Below, piece after piece: positions 45,984 to 57,631 of a DNA stretch of 64,000 nucleotides (position 1 is its first letter; each line of letters opens with the position of its first letter). The notes below the pieces were generated by a model, which was not told the origin of the DNA, searched no databases, and saw only the letters and a program-made list of their open reading frames with translations. Origin of the DNA: Heterostelium album PN500 (lineage: Eukaryota; Evosea; Eumycetozoa; Acytosteliales; Acytosteliaceae); assembly GCF_000004825.1 (NCBI RefSeq), contig NW_008805086.1:124001-188000 (forward strand). The letters run 5' to 3'. The position numbers and the translations under genes were made by a program.

Positions 45984-46208
45984 TAGAATAGTCGACCTTA
46001 CATAATTGTTAACAATACAAAATCATGTTATATTATATTAAAATCAACAAACAAACCAATCACCACTTTGAACAATTCAATATTAGAAATAAATAAAAAA
46101 AGGTTCTTCCTTTTTTTTTTTGCCAATTTTTAAAAAAGAAATAATCAAGATCGCAAAACCGATTCTATTTTTATTTTTAATTTTTTAATCTTTTATTATT
46201 TACATCAA

Positions 46209-47234
46209 ATGAATAAAGATTTATATTTACGTGTATTTAATAACAAATTCTTAAATTGCTTTATCTTTGACATTATTTATCAATATCATAGGGCAATACC
46301 ATATCAAAAAGTATATAGATGGAACGATTTAAAAGAATGTCCACTTGCAATCACCGCTAATGGTTATATAGAGCTTCTCAAACAATACTACCAAAGGCAT
46401 CCAATCAAAGATGAGCAATCATATGATATTTCTGATGTTATTGTTCGTGCGATAATCATGGGTCGCTTGGATATTGTAATGTTAATCATTGAAGGTCAAG
46501 GTTTAGAATCTAAACAAAGGATTCTCGAGACTTCACACTCTCACCAAATCGATTACTTACACTTTGCTGTCGTAAATAATCGATTTGAAATCCTACTGTA
46601 TCTTGACTCACTGCCTAATATATTCAGAAATTACCAATTCAATTTGTCTATGTCACCACATTCTAATAATCTAGAGATGGTTAGATACTTCTCGGACAGA
46701 GTCAACGGCACTAAGAAAACACCAAATCTGTTCGATAATGCAGCTGCTTCAGGAAATCTCGAAATCATAAAATGGTTGGCTACTAACCGAACACAAGATA
46801 GAGTAGGAGTGTCAATGTATTTCCAAGCGGTATTTCACAACAGGATGAACGTGTTGGAGTTTCTGAGAAAAGAGAAGCGTGATGCTCATTGCACCAAAGG
46901 TGTCAATCTACTGGATACTGCGGCCAAACGTGGAAATTTCAATATTTTAATGTGGTTGCATCGATATCGAATAGGCAAATGTTCCAAAAACGCAATGGAC
47001 TACGCTGCAGGAAATAATGATCTAGGTATTGTGAAATGGCTGCATGAAAATCGGACAGAAGGATGTTCTAGCAAAGCAATGGAGTTGGCTGCAGAAAATA
47101 ATCATCTAGATGTTGTCAAATGGCTCTTTGAAAATCGGACTGAAGGAAATATCCAAAGAGTTATAGATATCGCTACTTTTTATAATCATAATGATATGGT
47201 TGAATGGTTAACTGAGAATAGTACTTTTCAATAG
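46209..47234 (+). CDS. Ankyrin-repeat-type dictyostelid family protein (2)
   Basis: Single exon, 341 residues. The N-terminus resembles the gene at 36080 (VYRWNDLKECPLAITANGYI). At least seven ankyrin-like units follow, clearest at the end: AAASGNLEIIKWLATNR, AAKRGNFNILMWLHRYRIG, AAGNNDLGIVKWLHENRTEG, AAENNHLDVVKWLFENRTEG and ATFYNHNDMVEWLTEN. The last repeats are near-identical (HENRTEG / FENRTEG), suggesting recent internal duplication. No signal peptide, no membrane segment. It starts 225 bp after PTEN on the same strand but has its own AT-rich upstream region. Confidence 0.82.
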   Translation: MNKDLYLRVFNNKFLNCFIFDIIYQYHRAIPYQKVYRWNDLKECPLAITANGYIELLKQYYQRHPIKDEQSYDISDVIVRAIIMGRLDIVMLIIEGQGLESKQRILETSHSHQIDYLHFAVVNNRFEILLYLDSLPNIFRNYQFNLSMSPHSNNLEMVRYFSDRVNGTKKTPNLFDNAAASGNLEIIKWLATNRTQDRVGVSMYFQAVFHNRMNVLEFLRKEKRDAHCTKGVNLLDTAAKRGNFNILMWLHRYRIGKCSKNAMDYAAGNNDLGIVKWLHENRTEGCSSKAMELAAENNHLDVVKWLFENRTEGNIQRVIDIATFYNHNDMVEWLTENSTFQ

Positions 47235-47734
47235 TAGTCAGCACCAATAAATTTTATAATATTTGGACACCAGAAGCTTATCTTTATTAAATAAACCCAG
47301 CAAATGATATCTTTGTAATAATCATCTTCAGAACTGTTGCTGAATCTGCTGGAATTCATGAATTCTTAATATCAATTGGTGTTTATCCAATTCCAAATTC
47401 TTTGAAGGACTTGAAGTTATGCTTTCTCAACCTTTCTATACAATACTCCAATGATCACCAATATAACGTACCTATGAGGTACACCACTATCAATACGGAA
47501 TCGAACATTTGGTGATTGGAGAAACTGGAAAATCAAGCTCACTCGATATGAATATTGATCCACTTGAAACAATTTCACAAATCCCCAATTTACCAATCAA
47601 TACTATTATACAACACTTATTAATTGTACGAAAATTAAAGAAATAAAATAAAAATGTTAACAAAGTTATTTTGAATTTATTGTGAATGGTGCAGTTGTAG
47701 GACCAGCAAAAGGCACATCCAATTGCCAATTATT
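47235..47734. other. Relic of an unidentified coding region
   Basis: Plus-strand fragments are protein-like but broken, for example VAESAGIHEFLISIGVYPIP at about 47337-47396 and SSSLDMNIDPLETISQIPNL at about 47534-47593. They could derive from a large multidomain enzyme such as a polyketide synthase, given the relics near 20 kb, but I cannot match a domain. The right edge abuts the 3' end of dna2. Confidence 0.35.
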
Positions 47735-50700
47735 TTATAGTTGTAAATTTGTAATCCATTGTTTATCTTTAAGTATTTGAAAGAGATCATCATAGAGCGG
47801 GAATGAAGATAGTGTACTTAAACTTCCTATGATCAAGAGTTTCTTTTTAGCTCTTGTAAATGATACATTTAATCTTCTCCAATCCTTTAATAAATCGCCA
47901 ATCTATAATATAAGTAAAGTTGTTGTTAATTAATGTACAGTTATTATGATATCATTAAATTAATACTTACTAATTCTTGATTATTATTCCTAACCATTGA
48001 TATAAGAATGCAATCTTTATCTTTACCTTGATACTTGTCAATGGTAAATATATCGATATCGGCATAGGGCAGAGCTTGTGTCGTGGATTTATCGAGATCC
48101 GATTGACGCTCAAAGATATCGGCTATTGCTCGCTTAATGTTTCGGAGTTGTATTCTATTGGGAGATATGATTCCAATGTCTGATTGTTTGGCACCACTGT
48201 ACAAGAGACATTGTACAATCTGTGAGACAACAAGTGCCTCAGTGCTATTAGAGTAGAGATCACCTATTTTTTGCTCTTTGCTATCAGAGAGTTGGTCGGT
48301 ATTTAAAAATTGAACCTTGACCTGTGGCTGACATACTCGACTGACCCATCCAGTTGGTGGATAGATGAGTGATGCACGTTGGCAATTGACACTGGTCATT
48401 GAGGCATTGGCTACCTGGTAGTTTCCACATTTCAGACGTCCATTATAGATCAATTCGTTTGAGAGGTACATAATATCACTGCACATTCTATATTGATAGT
48501 GGAGGTAGGTGACTGCTGATGGGTGTGCACTGCTCAGACGCTTGAAAAGCGAGTCTTCCATACCTAATTTTTTTGCTTCCGAGTTTTGCACCAATGGTGG
48601 AAGTTGGTAGTTGTCACCGACCAAAACGAATTTCGAGCAGTATTTCAATACACCAAAACACATTGGTTGCGTCAACTGCGATGCTTCATCGATAATACAA
48701 TAGTCGAATTTACGTGATTGATTAAAGTAGGCGTGGTTGGTTCCCAAACATGTAGTAGCAATGATTCGATGACTATCGAGAAATTTCTTCATCTCTGTGA
48801 TTGACGAAAATTGTTGACGTTCTAAACAGAACTTTTGAAGTGGCTCTGCAACCTGATTGATATTGGAGGCTATACGTAGCATGTGATTGACACCTGCACC
48901 AACACATTTTTCAAGTAGCGAATCCAAAGATGTATGTGAAAACGAAGTCAAAAGAACGGATTTACCCAAAGAGTATAAGATGCTGACGAGATGTGCTATG
49001 GAATTTGACTTTCCAGTACCTGGCATACCCAGAATCAAAGAGTAATCCTTTGCCAATATTACTCTTTTAATTGCATTGGATTGGTCGGGATTCAATGATC
49101 TTTTACTAATTAATTGGTCAAAGTCATTGTTGTTGATCAATGAGCTTAGTCGGTCTTGATAATCAAACTGAGGTTGTTCCAAGTCTACTATCAAATCGCG
49201 TAATCTCGAAGAGGTTGTTGGCATAAACAAGTTGAATAGATTCGATTTTAATATTGAGAAACTCGAAGAAGATCCTTCGTCCTTATCGATTCTAAATGTC
49301 ATTGGTTCATCTCCACCGGTTCTGCTGCCAAAAAGATTATAATTCTTTCTGGATCGATTCATAATGGTACGTTGCGCCGATACACCAACTTTTGGCTTGC
49401 CACCACTAGCATTCAACTGACTTGTAATGAACGAGTTTGACTTTGATTGGAGCAGCGGTGATTTACTCTTTTTCTTTTTCATCTCTTGACTCTTGATATC
49501 ATCGTTTTCATATTCTATCTTTAAGAGTGGTTTGATCCGACGGTTTGCATGAACATGTTTGCAATCACTGTTGATTGAACATTTCGACATTTCATTGTTG
49601 ATAAAAGAAAAGTCATCATCGTTGGCAGCATCTGATTGTACGACGACTGGTGGTTCTGTTATCTTTTCACGACAGAGTACTTTGATAGAGTTGGCAGAGA
49701 TCTCGGTTATCTGGCCTATGGCAACACCATAGTATTTCCTCTCGATTGAAACCGTAACATAGTCACCTTGAAACAGTAGAGCATTGGCAGCCTTTTCACT
49801 GCTGGGCAATCCAAACTTGTAGATTACACCACCTTGTATAAACTCTTCTCTTTCCATTGTCAAAGAACCAATACACATTCCTTTGTCTTCTCTGAATCTA
49901 CTCGGAAAGTTCCAAATTAATTTTCTATAGTTATTATTTGATTCTAATTCTAAAGAAATTAATCTAAAAGTAATTGTTAATATAAATTACAACAATAATA
50001 TTATTGGTTATTATCAATATTTACTTGTTCCATTTTTTAAGATATTCAATATGTGATTGTTTAAGATGTAAAGTCTTTTCGTCGAAAAGATCACCAAGTC
50101 CACTGGTGTTACGATCTCCATTCTCGACGGCACGATGATGCAGCAAACATTGATCGACCAAATAGCATTTCGAACAGGTTCTCTCTTCTTTGAGCATTTT
50201 AGGTAAGACTGGATTTGGATTCAAAACGAATCGCGAATTCAAATTTAAATAGTATGCCAATAGATTTCTCGATACAATGAGTGATCTAATTTGATTTCGA
50301 TCGGGAACAATTGGATGCAGGATTCCAAAAGATTTACCAGCTCTCTCTTTGGAGTTTTTCAAATAGTAGAGCAGTCCCAAGTTGGTATGTTGTTCATATC
50401 GATCGTTCATCATCAAAGTGTAAATCAAAACCTGTGATGTATGAGCAATGTTTGGTACTTCATAAGGTTTACCTGTCTTTATCTCGAATGGTACATTCAA
50501 ATAGATTGGTACTCTATTCCTGTTGTTTTTGTTATTATTTTGTTGCTGCTGCTGCTGCTGTTTATATGGTGAATTATTTGTTGTTTTTCTTTTTCTTGTG
50601 GTTGATGGACTGGTTGCCTTTTGGTAGGGAGGTGTCAGTTTCACTTCAACAGAGGAATCAATCTTTCCTTTCAATCCATACATTGGCGACCATATATTCT

Positions 50701-52669
50701 CTTCGATGTCCAACACCTTTGTAATCTGGAGATGCCATTGCTCACCATTGATTTCGACAATGTTTCGTTTTCCATTCTGTGAATCGACGAATATCGAACT
50801 GAAACTCTGGATAACTGACTGCCATCCACCGATATGCTCGCTGGCGACCTGGTGTGTTTCGCCAAGAGAAGACAACTTTAGCGCGAACGAAGGTTGCAAG
50901 AGAATGTCACGTTTGAATCTCTCGATATCATCGCTACCAAATGAATTCTCGGTTAGACATTGCTGAAAGATTTCATGTACTATCGAACCGTAGAGAGGAA
51001 CTGTCGAGTTGAACTCACTGGTCAATTGTTCTTTTAGGAGTGCACGCCGAGAACAAGAGAAACTTCCACCAAGCTCGGTACCGGTGATTAGGAAATCTGG
51101 GTGTAAAACTAGCAGATTCTTGACATTGTCAATGACAATCAGACCGTTAGAGTCAAACTCTCCTATGACATTGAAGATATCACCTGCATGCACCAAGCTG
51201 TAGATCCACTCGCCAAACAACAACACTGTTCTATTCAATTGTAGCTCTTCATTGAATGCATTGATTGTCTTTTTATGTATTGAACTATTTATACCTTGAC
51301 TTGGTGCACTTGAGAATATCTCATAGTTTACATCTATAACTATTAATCTTTCATATCTTTTATTATTACTGTTTGATGATGATGATGATGATGATGTTGT
51401 TGTTGTTGTGGTTTTAGGAATATCATTATTATTATTATTATTATTGTTATTATTAGTTTGTTGGTTAAATAAATCTATTAGATTCTGTGATTGTCGTTGG
51501 GTATGACCACTACCACCAACACCACCGGTGAGACCAGAGAATGAGAATTCAAATGATGATTGTACTTGTGAAAGGTAACTGTCATCGTTAGATTCGATAT
51601 CAAACAAACCTTTTGGTTTGAATGGTGATGATAGTAATGGTGCTGAATCGAGTGAGAACGGGGAGAATTCATTCTCTACATCATAACTATTACTTGGTGA
51701 TTTTGTAGGTGTAGCAACAGATGTATTATTAGTTGTAGCATTTTGATTCACTGGTGGTGTTATCTGGTGTACTGATTTCTTAATAGGTGATAATTGACTT
51801 GGTGCTATTAATTGTGATACCTTGTGTGATATTAACTTTGGTGATATACTATTATTATTATTTATTATTTTCATTGGACTATTATTATTATTATTATTAT
51901 TTGATATTTTAGTTATTACTCCATTTGGTTGTTGTTTTTTCTTTGAATTTACTTTACTATTATTATTGTTATTTGGTGTTATAAAGTCATCTGCATTATA
52001 ATCATTATTATTATTGTTGTTGTTGTTATGATTAAAGAATAATCTTTGAAACTTTGACTTGTTGTTGTTGTTGTTGTTATCATCTGTAGATGTAGAACAA
52101 GTTGTAGTAGTAGTTGTTGTTGCTGCTTTATCTATATCATTATTTATATTTGAATTTAATCTTTTCTTATTATTAAGTAATATATTTAATTGATTATTGC
52201 ATTCATCTCTTCTCTTGGATGCTCTTTCGATATCATAAAAGTTTGGTTTAAAAGAAACTCGTGCTGTTGATGATTGAACTGTTTGTAGTGTTTTTTTAAC
52301 TATGATGTCATTGTCATCTATAATAGGTGTTGTAGTCTTTCTAATAGTGTTTGTAGAGCATTTATGCTCATAATGATTACCGTGCTCTGGTAGATCATCA
52401 TCTGAATCTGGTTTGACATCTGGTTGAAACCAAAAGTCTAATAAAGATGATGATGATGAATTGGTTAAACTCGAATTATTTATCAATGGTTGTGATGATA
52501 TTGTTGTAGATCTATTATTAGTTCTATTTCTACTATTTGTTGATTGTAATTCATCATCTACATCAAAAATATTAAAATTATTATCATCATTATGATCTAT
52601 GTCATTGAATAAATTGATTCTATTTCTTGTATTGGTTGACTTGTTATTGTGTTTGTTATCATTTTGCAT
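47735..52669 (-). CDS. dna2: Dna2-type nuclease-helicase
   Basis: Three exons, minus strand: 50025-52669, 47971-49963, 47735-47902; all GT-AG and in phase, product about 1601 residues. The first about 450 residues are Asn/Ser/Thr/Gln-rich and probably disordered. The Dna2 nuclease domain follows: CSRRALLKEQL, GLKGKIDSS, FEIKTGK (RecB-like motifs), IAHTSQVLIYTLMM, and CSKCYLVDQC for the 4Fe-4S cluster, together with the first Cys. The superfamily-1 helicase comes after: GMPGTGKS (about 1194-1201), IIDEASQL (DEAS 1307-1310), LVGDNYQLPP, HYQYRM, DKYQGKDKDCILIS, and in the last exon LLKDWRRLNVSFTRAKKKLL. Dna2 trims long flaps in Okazaki-fragment maturation and resects double-strand breaks. Longer than yeast or human Dna2, mostly through the low-complexity N-terminus. 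Confidence 0.93.
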
Positions 52670-53255
52670 TGGTTTAAAATAATATTAAAAGTGGTTGGGT
52701 AAATTTTTTTTGTTTGGAGAAATGTTTTTAATTTCTTGGAAAATCATTGGTAATATTGGAGTGGTTTTAGGGACTAGTGTGGGGGGTTCCAATTCCACAG
52801 AATTTGTTCTAAAATAAATTTAAGTATGTTGGAGAAGTCTTAATTATTCTATTTAAAAATATAAATTTCTTGATTTTATTGATTTATTTTTTATTTAATC
52901 CCTACAAAATATCATTGATTTTAACATTTAATTCCAAAGATTAAATAAATGATATATATATTGATCTTTTTATATATTGAAACAAGATTTCTTATTTGTG
53001 GATTAAAAAATTAATAATTTAATAATTTAAAATTAATTTTTAAAAATAACCAAATTTGAAAAAGTTTCGAGTACAAAAAAGGAAAAAAAAATTCAAATAA
53101 TGGCTATCCTTTAAGAATGACTCTCATTTTATTTAACTTGACATATTTGGTTAAAAAATTAAATTTTAAATTAAAATTTTATTTTAATTGAAATCGTTAA
53201 TGATATATTTTTTAAAAATAGATAATAACATATTCAAAAGTCTAAATTTTACACA
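52670..53255. other. Divergent intergenic region
   Basis: AT-rich, containing the dna2 promoter. A G-rich patch (GGGACTAGTGTGGGGGG at 52770-52786) lies near the dna2 start and may be in its leader. No coding frame. Confidence 0.5.
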
Positions 53256-55182
53256 ATGAATAACTTAATATCTCTAGCAGACACAATGTTGGCTGCTGAT
53301 GATCTGATCTCAAATAACAATAATGAGATGAGAAAGTAGTATAGTAGAACACAACCAATAGTTATTAATAGGTTGCCTGCTAATAATATGCAAATTACAC
53401 CAACCAATTTGATCCAAAATCCACCAATTACAGTCTAATGGTGTGCTGTAATCAATATCCATAAATAAGCCAGTTACTGTTCTCAAATCTCCCAACGATG
53501 GTCTAATGTTTCTTATTTATCTTGGTGACGAAATCTTCTCTGAACTGAAACAACAGTTATCTAAATTAAATCAGGAAGTTAAAGAATTAGAATCAAATAA
53601 TAAGATAGATATTACCAAATAGACTTACTCTACACATTCGATTTGAAATGTTGGCTCACGGTAATGGGTCTTGGCGGTCTATTTCATTGGAACTCGACAT
53701 TCAGGTGTCCTACTTGCTTAGGTACTGGTTCATCTGGAAAAGTGGATCCTGACACTCAAGAGAAGATCGACCATTCTACAATTGGGAATGTTGCTGGATT
53801 CTTTAAGCCACGTACTAGAGAGCTTATGAGGAAGGAAGGACAGAGAGTCAAGAATAAGAAAAGTCTAAAGCCAAAAACCCAAAGGTCGAAATGAAGAGCT
53901 TCTCTGGTATGGCTGCAGAACCGAGTCTTGACATTGATCCAACTAAAGTTCCACCAGACACGTTATACATGTTCATGTCCATTATTAAGACTGTTTGTAA
54001 ACCGATACTACTGCTATGTGACACCAATGAAACCTTACGAAAAGACATCGAAGACTTCCTCAAGTGTACGGCTAAACTGACATTGATAACGGTCTCACCA
54101 GGTACACTCTTGCATGTACAGCCTTATACATTCTATGACCGATTCAAACAGTCAGCTGTTAACTATATGGAATATATAAATATCTTGATCAATCAAGATA
54201 TTCTTATTAAGACCTTGTCGAATCATTCTGTATATAATAATGATAAGTTAGAATTGGTAAGATGTGTAGTTTGTTAAAAAATAAAAAACAATTAAAACTA
54301 ATGTCTTTAATTAAAATATAGATAAAGAAATATTGGAAACAACTTCATTGCTTAATATCTTGCATGATATCTGATGAACCTGTCAAAGAATATCAATGGA
54401 GATATATGTCATCACAATTTGGTTCCAATTTAATTCTCGCTGATATTAAGATATCGACTTATATGCATATTTTCATTGTACATGTTGGATTGTTTTTGGA
54501 GAGATATGGCAACTTGGAGTATCTCCACAAAGTAAATAGAATATGAAAGCAATTTACAACAAATAGTTACAAGATTAATATAAACAAGCCACAACAACAA
54601 GAGCAACAACAAGAACAACAAAAACATGAACAACAACAAGAGCAACAAGAACAACAAAAACAGCATCTATCCAACAGATTTCAACTGTAAACCAAAGTTT
54701 CTTTTAAATCAAAGAGTATCTGTATTGTATGGTGTTGACGAAAATATAGATAGTGCTTATTATTCTTGGTGGGATGGTCACATTATAGATTATAATAAGA
54801 AAGATAATACATATAGAGTTGCATTCAAAGAGTAAGTAAAAATACAAACAAAAAAATATGTTTATAACTAATCTAATGTTTAATAAATTTAGTGAAGTAA
54901 TTGCTAACTATTACAGTGTTGATTATATTACAAGACAAAGTGCAACAGAAAGTATTTCGTATGATAGATTGGTAGAAGGTAGATATGTATTGTATACTTA
55001 CAAAACTGATAAAACCCATTTTTCTATGCTGCTGTTATAAACTCTATAATAACTAAGAAAAACAAAAAAACTCTAACAATTAGACTATTAAAAACTAATG
55101 AAATAATTGAAAATGTGAATCCTGATGCTTGTTATGAGTTCTTTATCGAAAATTATCAAGTCAAAGCATTTTTTCCTTGATT
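53256..55182 (+). pseudogene. Broken multi-exon gene with a Tudor/agenet-like C-terminus
   Basis: The region opens with a good start (MNNLISLADTMLAADDLISN, 53256). Protein-like pieces continue in shifting frames: QPIVINRLPANNMQITPTNL, a coiled stretch ending LSKLNQEVKELESNNK, a Lys/Arg-rich stretch ending RVKNKKSLKPKTQRSK, then 54038-54277 and a Gln/Glu repeat near 54585-54670. The C-terminal part reads FLLNQRVSVLYGVDEN and YYSWWDGHIIDYNKKDNTYR, splices across 54832-54892, and continues DEVIANYYSVDY, RYVLYTYKTD and, after a frame change, INSIITKKNKKTLTIRL. This strand pattern resembles a Tudor/agenet chromatin-reader fold. With at least four frame breaks it is probably a pseudogene, though some breaks could be undetected introns. 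Family not identified. Confidence 0.5.
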
Positions 55183-55426
55183 TTCATTAAAAATAAAAAA
55201 AAATAAAAATATATTACAAAATTAATTAAATTTTATTTATTTCGATTTTTCACTGACAAACTAACTTCCAAATATAGAATAATTTGTTTTTACATGACTT
55301 TCACCCACTTTCACCCACGATATATTAGGAATGTGAATGCAAATGATATTTTAGAGGGTAAAAGTAATTTCATTTTATTGTATATATATTTGAATAATAT
55401 AATTTGAATAAGAATTCATTTAATAT

Positions 55427-55581
55427 TCATTCCAAATGCTGACGAAAGATACTTTGACATGGCTCACTTTCTAAAATACAACTACGGAAAATTCTTGATT
55501 TTGTAGATTTCATTTGCTTCATCCATTCCATTGTAAGGTTGTTTGAATGATCTTTTAATTTTTGAAGATCAAGTTCATTTA
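55427..55581 (-). CDS. Orphan terminal exon, probably a relic
   Basis: The minus-strand stretch is open and protein-like (NELDLQKLKDHSNNLTMEWM, then SRIFRSCILESEPCQSIFRQ, stop), with an AAATAG acceptor at its 5' edge. No upstream exon can be found, because the DNA beyond it is unstructured. It looks like the last exon of a lost gene. No family was recognised. Confidence 0.3.
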
Positions 55582-55789
55582 CTATTTTTTAAAAAATTAT
55601 TGTTTTGAAATGAATGTTGGAAAAAGTAGATTCTAGAATATACTTTGCATATTTATGAAACTAAAGATCAGGTGGGAAATAATCAGTATTGGTTATGGAG
55701 GGTTGTCAGACTGATGAATTGAAATGTTGTTGTGATTAGATCCATTTGGAATCCGCCTAACAAGAAGCACATGATTGAGATCCCAGTTC

Positions 55790-55845
55790 GAAGCAGATCA
55801 ATATCGTGTCATTGCCCGAGTGGTTTAAGGGGCTAGTTTTAGGCA
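55790..55845 (+). repeat. Duplicated 5' half of tRNA-Leu with flank
   Basis: These 56 nt are an exact copy of 55884-55939: 16 nt of 5' flank plus the first 40 nt of the tRNA gene (acceptor 5' strand, D-arm, anticodon stem 5' strand and loop). The copy stops just after the anticodon loop. It keeps the internal A box but not the B box, so it should not make a tRNA. Confidence 0.9.
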
Positions 55846-55899
55846 AAATAAAGGGAGTGTTTTTAAATGAGTTTGTTGAATGGGAAGCAGATCAATATC

Positions 55900-55981
55900 G
55901 TGTCATTGCCCGAGTGGTTTAAGGGGCTAGTTTTAGGCACTAGTGTAGTAATACGCGTGGGTTCGAACCCCACATGACACA
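55900..55981 (+). tRNA. tRNA-Leu (UAG anticodon)
   Basis: Folds by eye into a full type-II tRNA. The acceptor stem is GTGTCAT/ATGACAC with discriminator A, the D-stem is CCC/GGG around GAGTGGTTTAA, and the anticodon stem is CTAGT/ACTAG with loop TTTAGGC, giving anticodon TAG (reads CUA, Leu). A long variable arm has a GTA/TAC stem, and the T-arm is GTGGG-TTCGAAC-CCCAC. There is no intron. A short TTTT terminator follows at 55983. The pol III A and B boxes are intact. Confidence 0.93.
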
Positions 55982-56550
55982 TTTTAAAATAGAAAAATAT
56001 CGAAATTTCGATGAAATCTCATGGAAAATAAAAATAAAAATAAAAATAAAAATAAAAATAAAAATAAAAATAAAAATAAAAATAAAAATAAAAATAAAAA
56101 TAAAAATTATGAAAAATTAAAAAAAAAAAAAATAAAAAAATGTTTGCTTGTTAGATCTTTTCTATTCAAATATTAAATTAAAGATAACTATTCAAACACG
56201 AACTAGCAATTCTGATCACACTGAACAAATCTTTTTTGCAAAAAAAAAAAAAAAAAAAAAAGATAACTATAAAATAATGATAATAATAATCTTTTATTGA
56301 TTACTTTAGTTTATGCTTTCAAAGATTCGATTTTGAATGATAATTCAATCATTTTGCTGAAAGTGATTGGTGAAATTAAAAACAAATTTTTCATACAACC
56401 CAATCGAGAATAAATAAATACGCAATAAAAAAATCAATGAATAAATAATAAACACCTTAAAAACTTCTTTAAGCAATATAATTATACCTCAAATAAGAAA
56501 AACTCTAACAAATTTAGAAAATTCTTAAGTTTGAAATCAACTTTTATTTA
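55982..56550. repeat. Hexanucleotide microsatellite and AT-rich region
   Basis: An uninterrupted tract of AAAAAT units (about 13-14 copies) occupies roughly 56025-56107, just downstream of the tRNA gene. The rest is AT-rich with A-runs (56117-56132 with one T; 56240-56261) and no coding frame. Confidence 0.8.
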
Positions 56551-57003
56551 TTACTTGGAGCATGTCCCGTCAGTAAAAAACTGTGTCCAATAGAGTGGTC
56601 CATTCTTGGTTTGTGCTACGCCAACTCCAACTTGAGTAACCTTTTTATTGAGTATATTTTCTTTTTGGGGACCTTTCATAAATTCTTCAATGATATCTTT
56701 GTCATCTTCATAAGCATATCCTATATTTTCATATACATTATTTACTTTTTTTTGTCCATAAAAACGAGCAATTGAAAATAAATCACCATGTGGATTACTA
56801 TATGTTAAATTTTTTTTAGATAACATATATGAAGATTGATCTTGAGCAGCTTCCATTAGACAATTGGAGTAGGTCAATAGTCCTAACTTTAGTTTAGCTC
56901 TTTCTTTATTCAATAAAGATAAGTGAAGATCTTTATTAAAATTCCCATTTACTAGATATAACTGAAAAATAACTAAAACTATAAACAAAGTAATTATTTT
57001 CAT
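56551..57003 (-). CDS. Secreted CAP/SCP-domain protein (YkwD/PR-1-like)
   Basis: Single exon, 150 residues. A signal peptide spans about residues 1-20 (MKIITLFIVLVIFQLYLVNG). The rest is a minimal CAP domain: LLNKERAKLKLGLLTYSNCL (helix 1), AAQDQSSYML, NPHGDLFSIARFYG, YENIGYAY, an acidic helix EEFMKGPQKENILN, and the closing strands VGVGVAQTKNGPLYWTQFF. The usual first His of the CAP site (in a H-S-x-M context) is replaced by DQSSYM, while the His in NPHGD and the Glu in YENIG are present. Such proteins are extracellular, with proposed roles in lipid binding or matrix. The length suits bacterial-like single-domain CAP proteins. Confidence 0.85.
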   Translation of the reverse strand: MKIITLFIVLVIFQLYLVNGNFNKDLHLSLLNKERAKLKLGLLTYSNCLMEAAQDQSSYMLSKKNLTYSNPHGDLFSIARFYGQKKVNNVYENIGYAYEDDKDIIEEFMKGPQKENILNKKVTQVGVGVAQTKNGPLYWTQFFTDGTCSK

Positions 57004-57631
57004 CTTGAAATTTATTTATTCTAATCAATAGAGAAGTGAAGAGATTATTAAACTATTTATACATTATTAAAATAAAAATTTAAATTAAATATTTATATAT
57101 ATTCATTGAAATTAAAATATTAATTTATAAAATCTCGTTAGTATTATCATAATGCAGTATTAGTGTGTTGATTTAAATACAAAAAGATTTTTATTATTTT
57201 CGAATTTTATTAAAATTGTTAAATAACAGATCATAGATGGATCTTTGATATAATAGAAGGATGAATCATTAAAATTTTAACCATATTTTTTTATTTTACT
57301 CATCTATTTTTGATATTGTTAGTCAAACATTGAACATTTGTGATGTACACTACAATCCAACTCTTTTGACATGACTTACTTTTTGCTTGATGAAAGGGTA
57401 GATTATATTATTTTTATTAACAATATTCTATGATAACTACCTCCATTTTTATACTTTTCTAGAACATTTCTGAGAAGTTTTCTCTTTCAAGATCAAATCA
57501 AGCAGAATATGGAGGAAGATTGATAACGGAATTAATTGAAATTTTAAAAAAAAATTATCAAATTATTTTTAAAACTTTATCAATTAATAATTTGTTTTAA
57601 AGTTGTTAAATTTCCATATGGAAAATTTTAT
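57004..57631. other. Intergenic region
   Basis: AT-rich, between two minus-strand genes for small secreted proteins. Nothing coding or structured is recognised. Confidence 0.5.

Noticed and set aside
50311-51203. Plus-strand ORFs opposite dna2
   Set aside because: Shadows of the Dna2 nuclease domain; no independent support.
55741-55790. Possible second tRNA upstream of the half-copy (contains CCAGTTCGAAG)
   Set aside because: The T-loop-like string has no pairing stem and no acceptor or anticodon stem can be drawn.
56025-56107. AAAAAT tract as a CRISPR-like or satellite array
   Set aside because: Pure hexanucleotide microsatellite without spacers; common in dictyostelid DNA.
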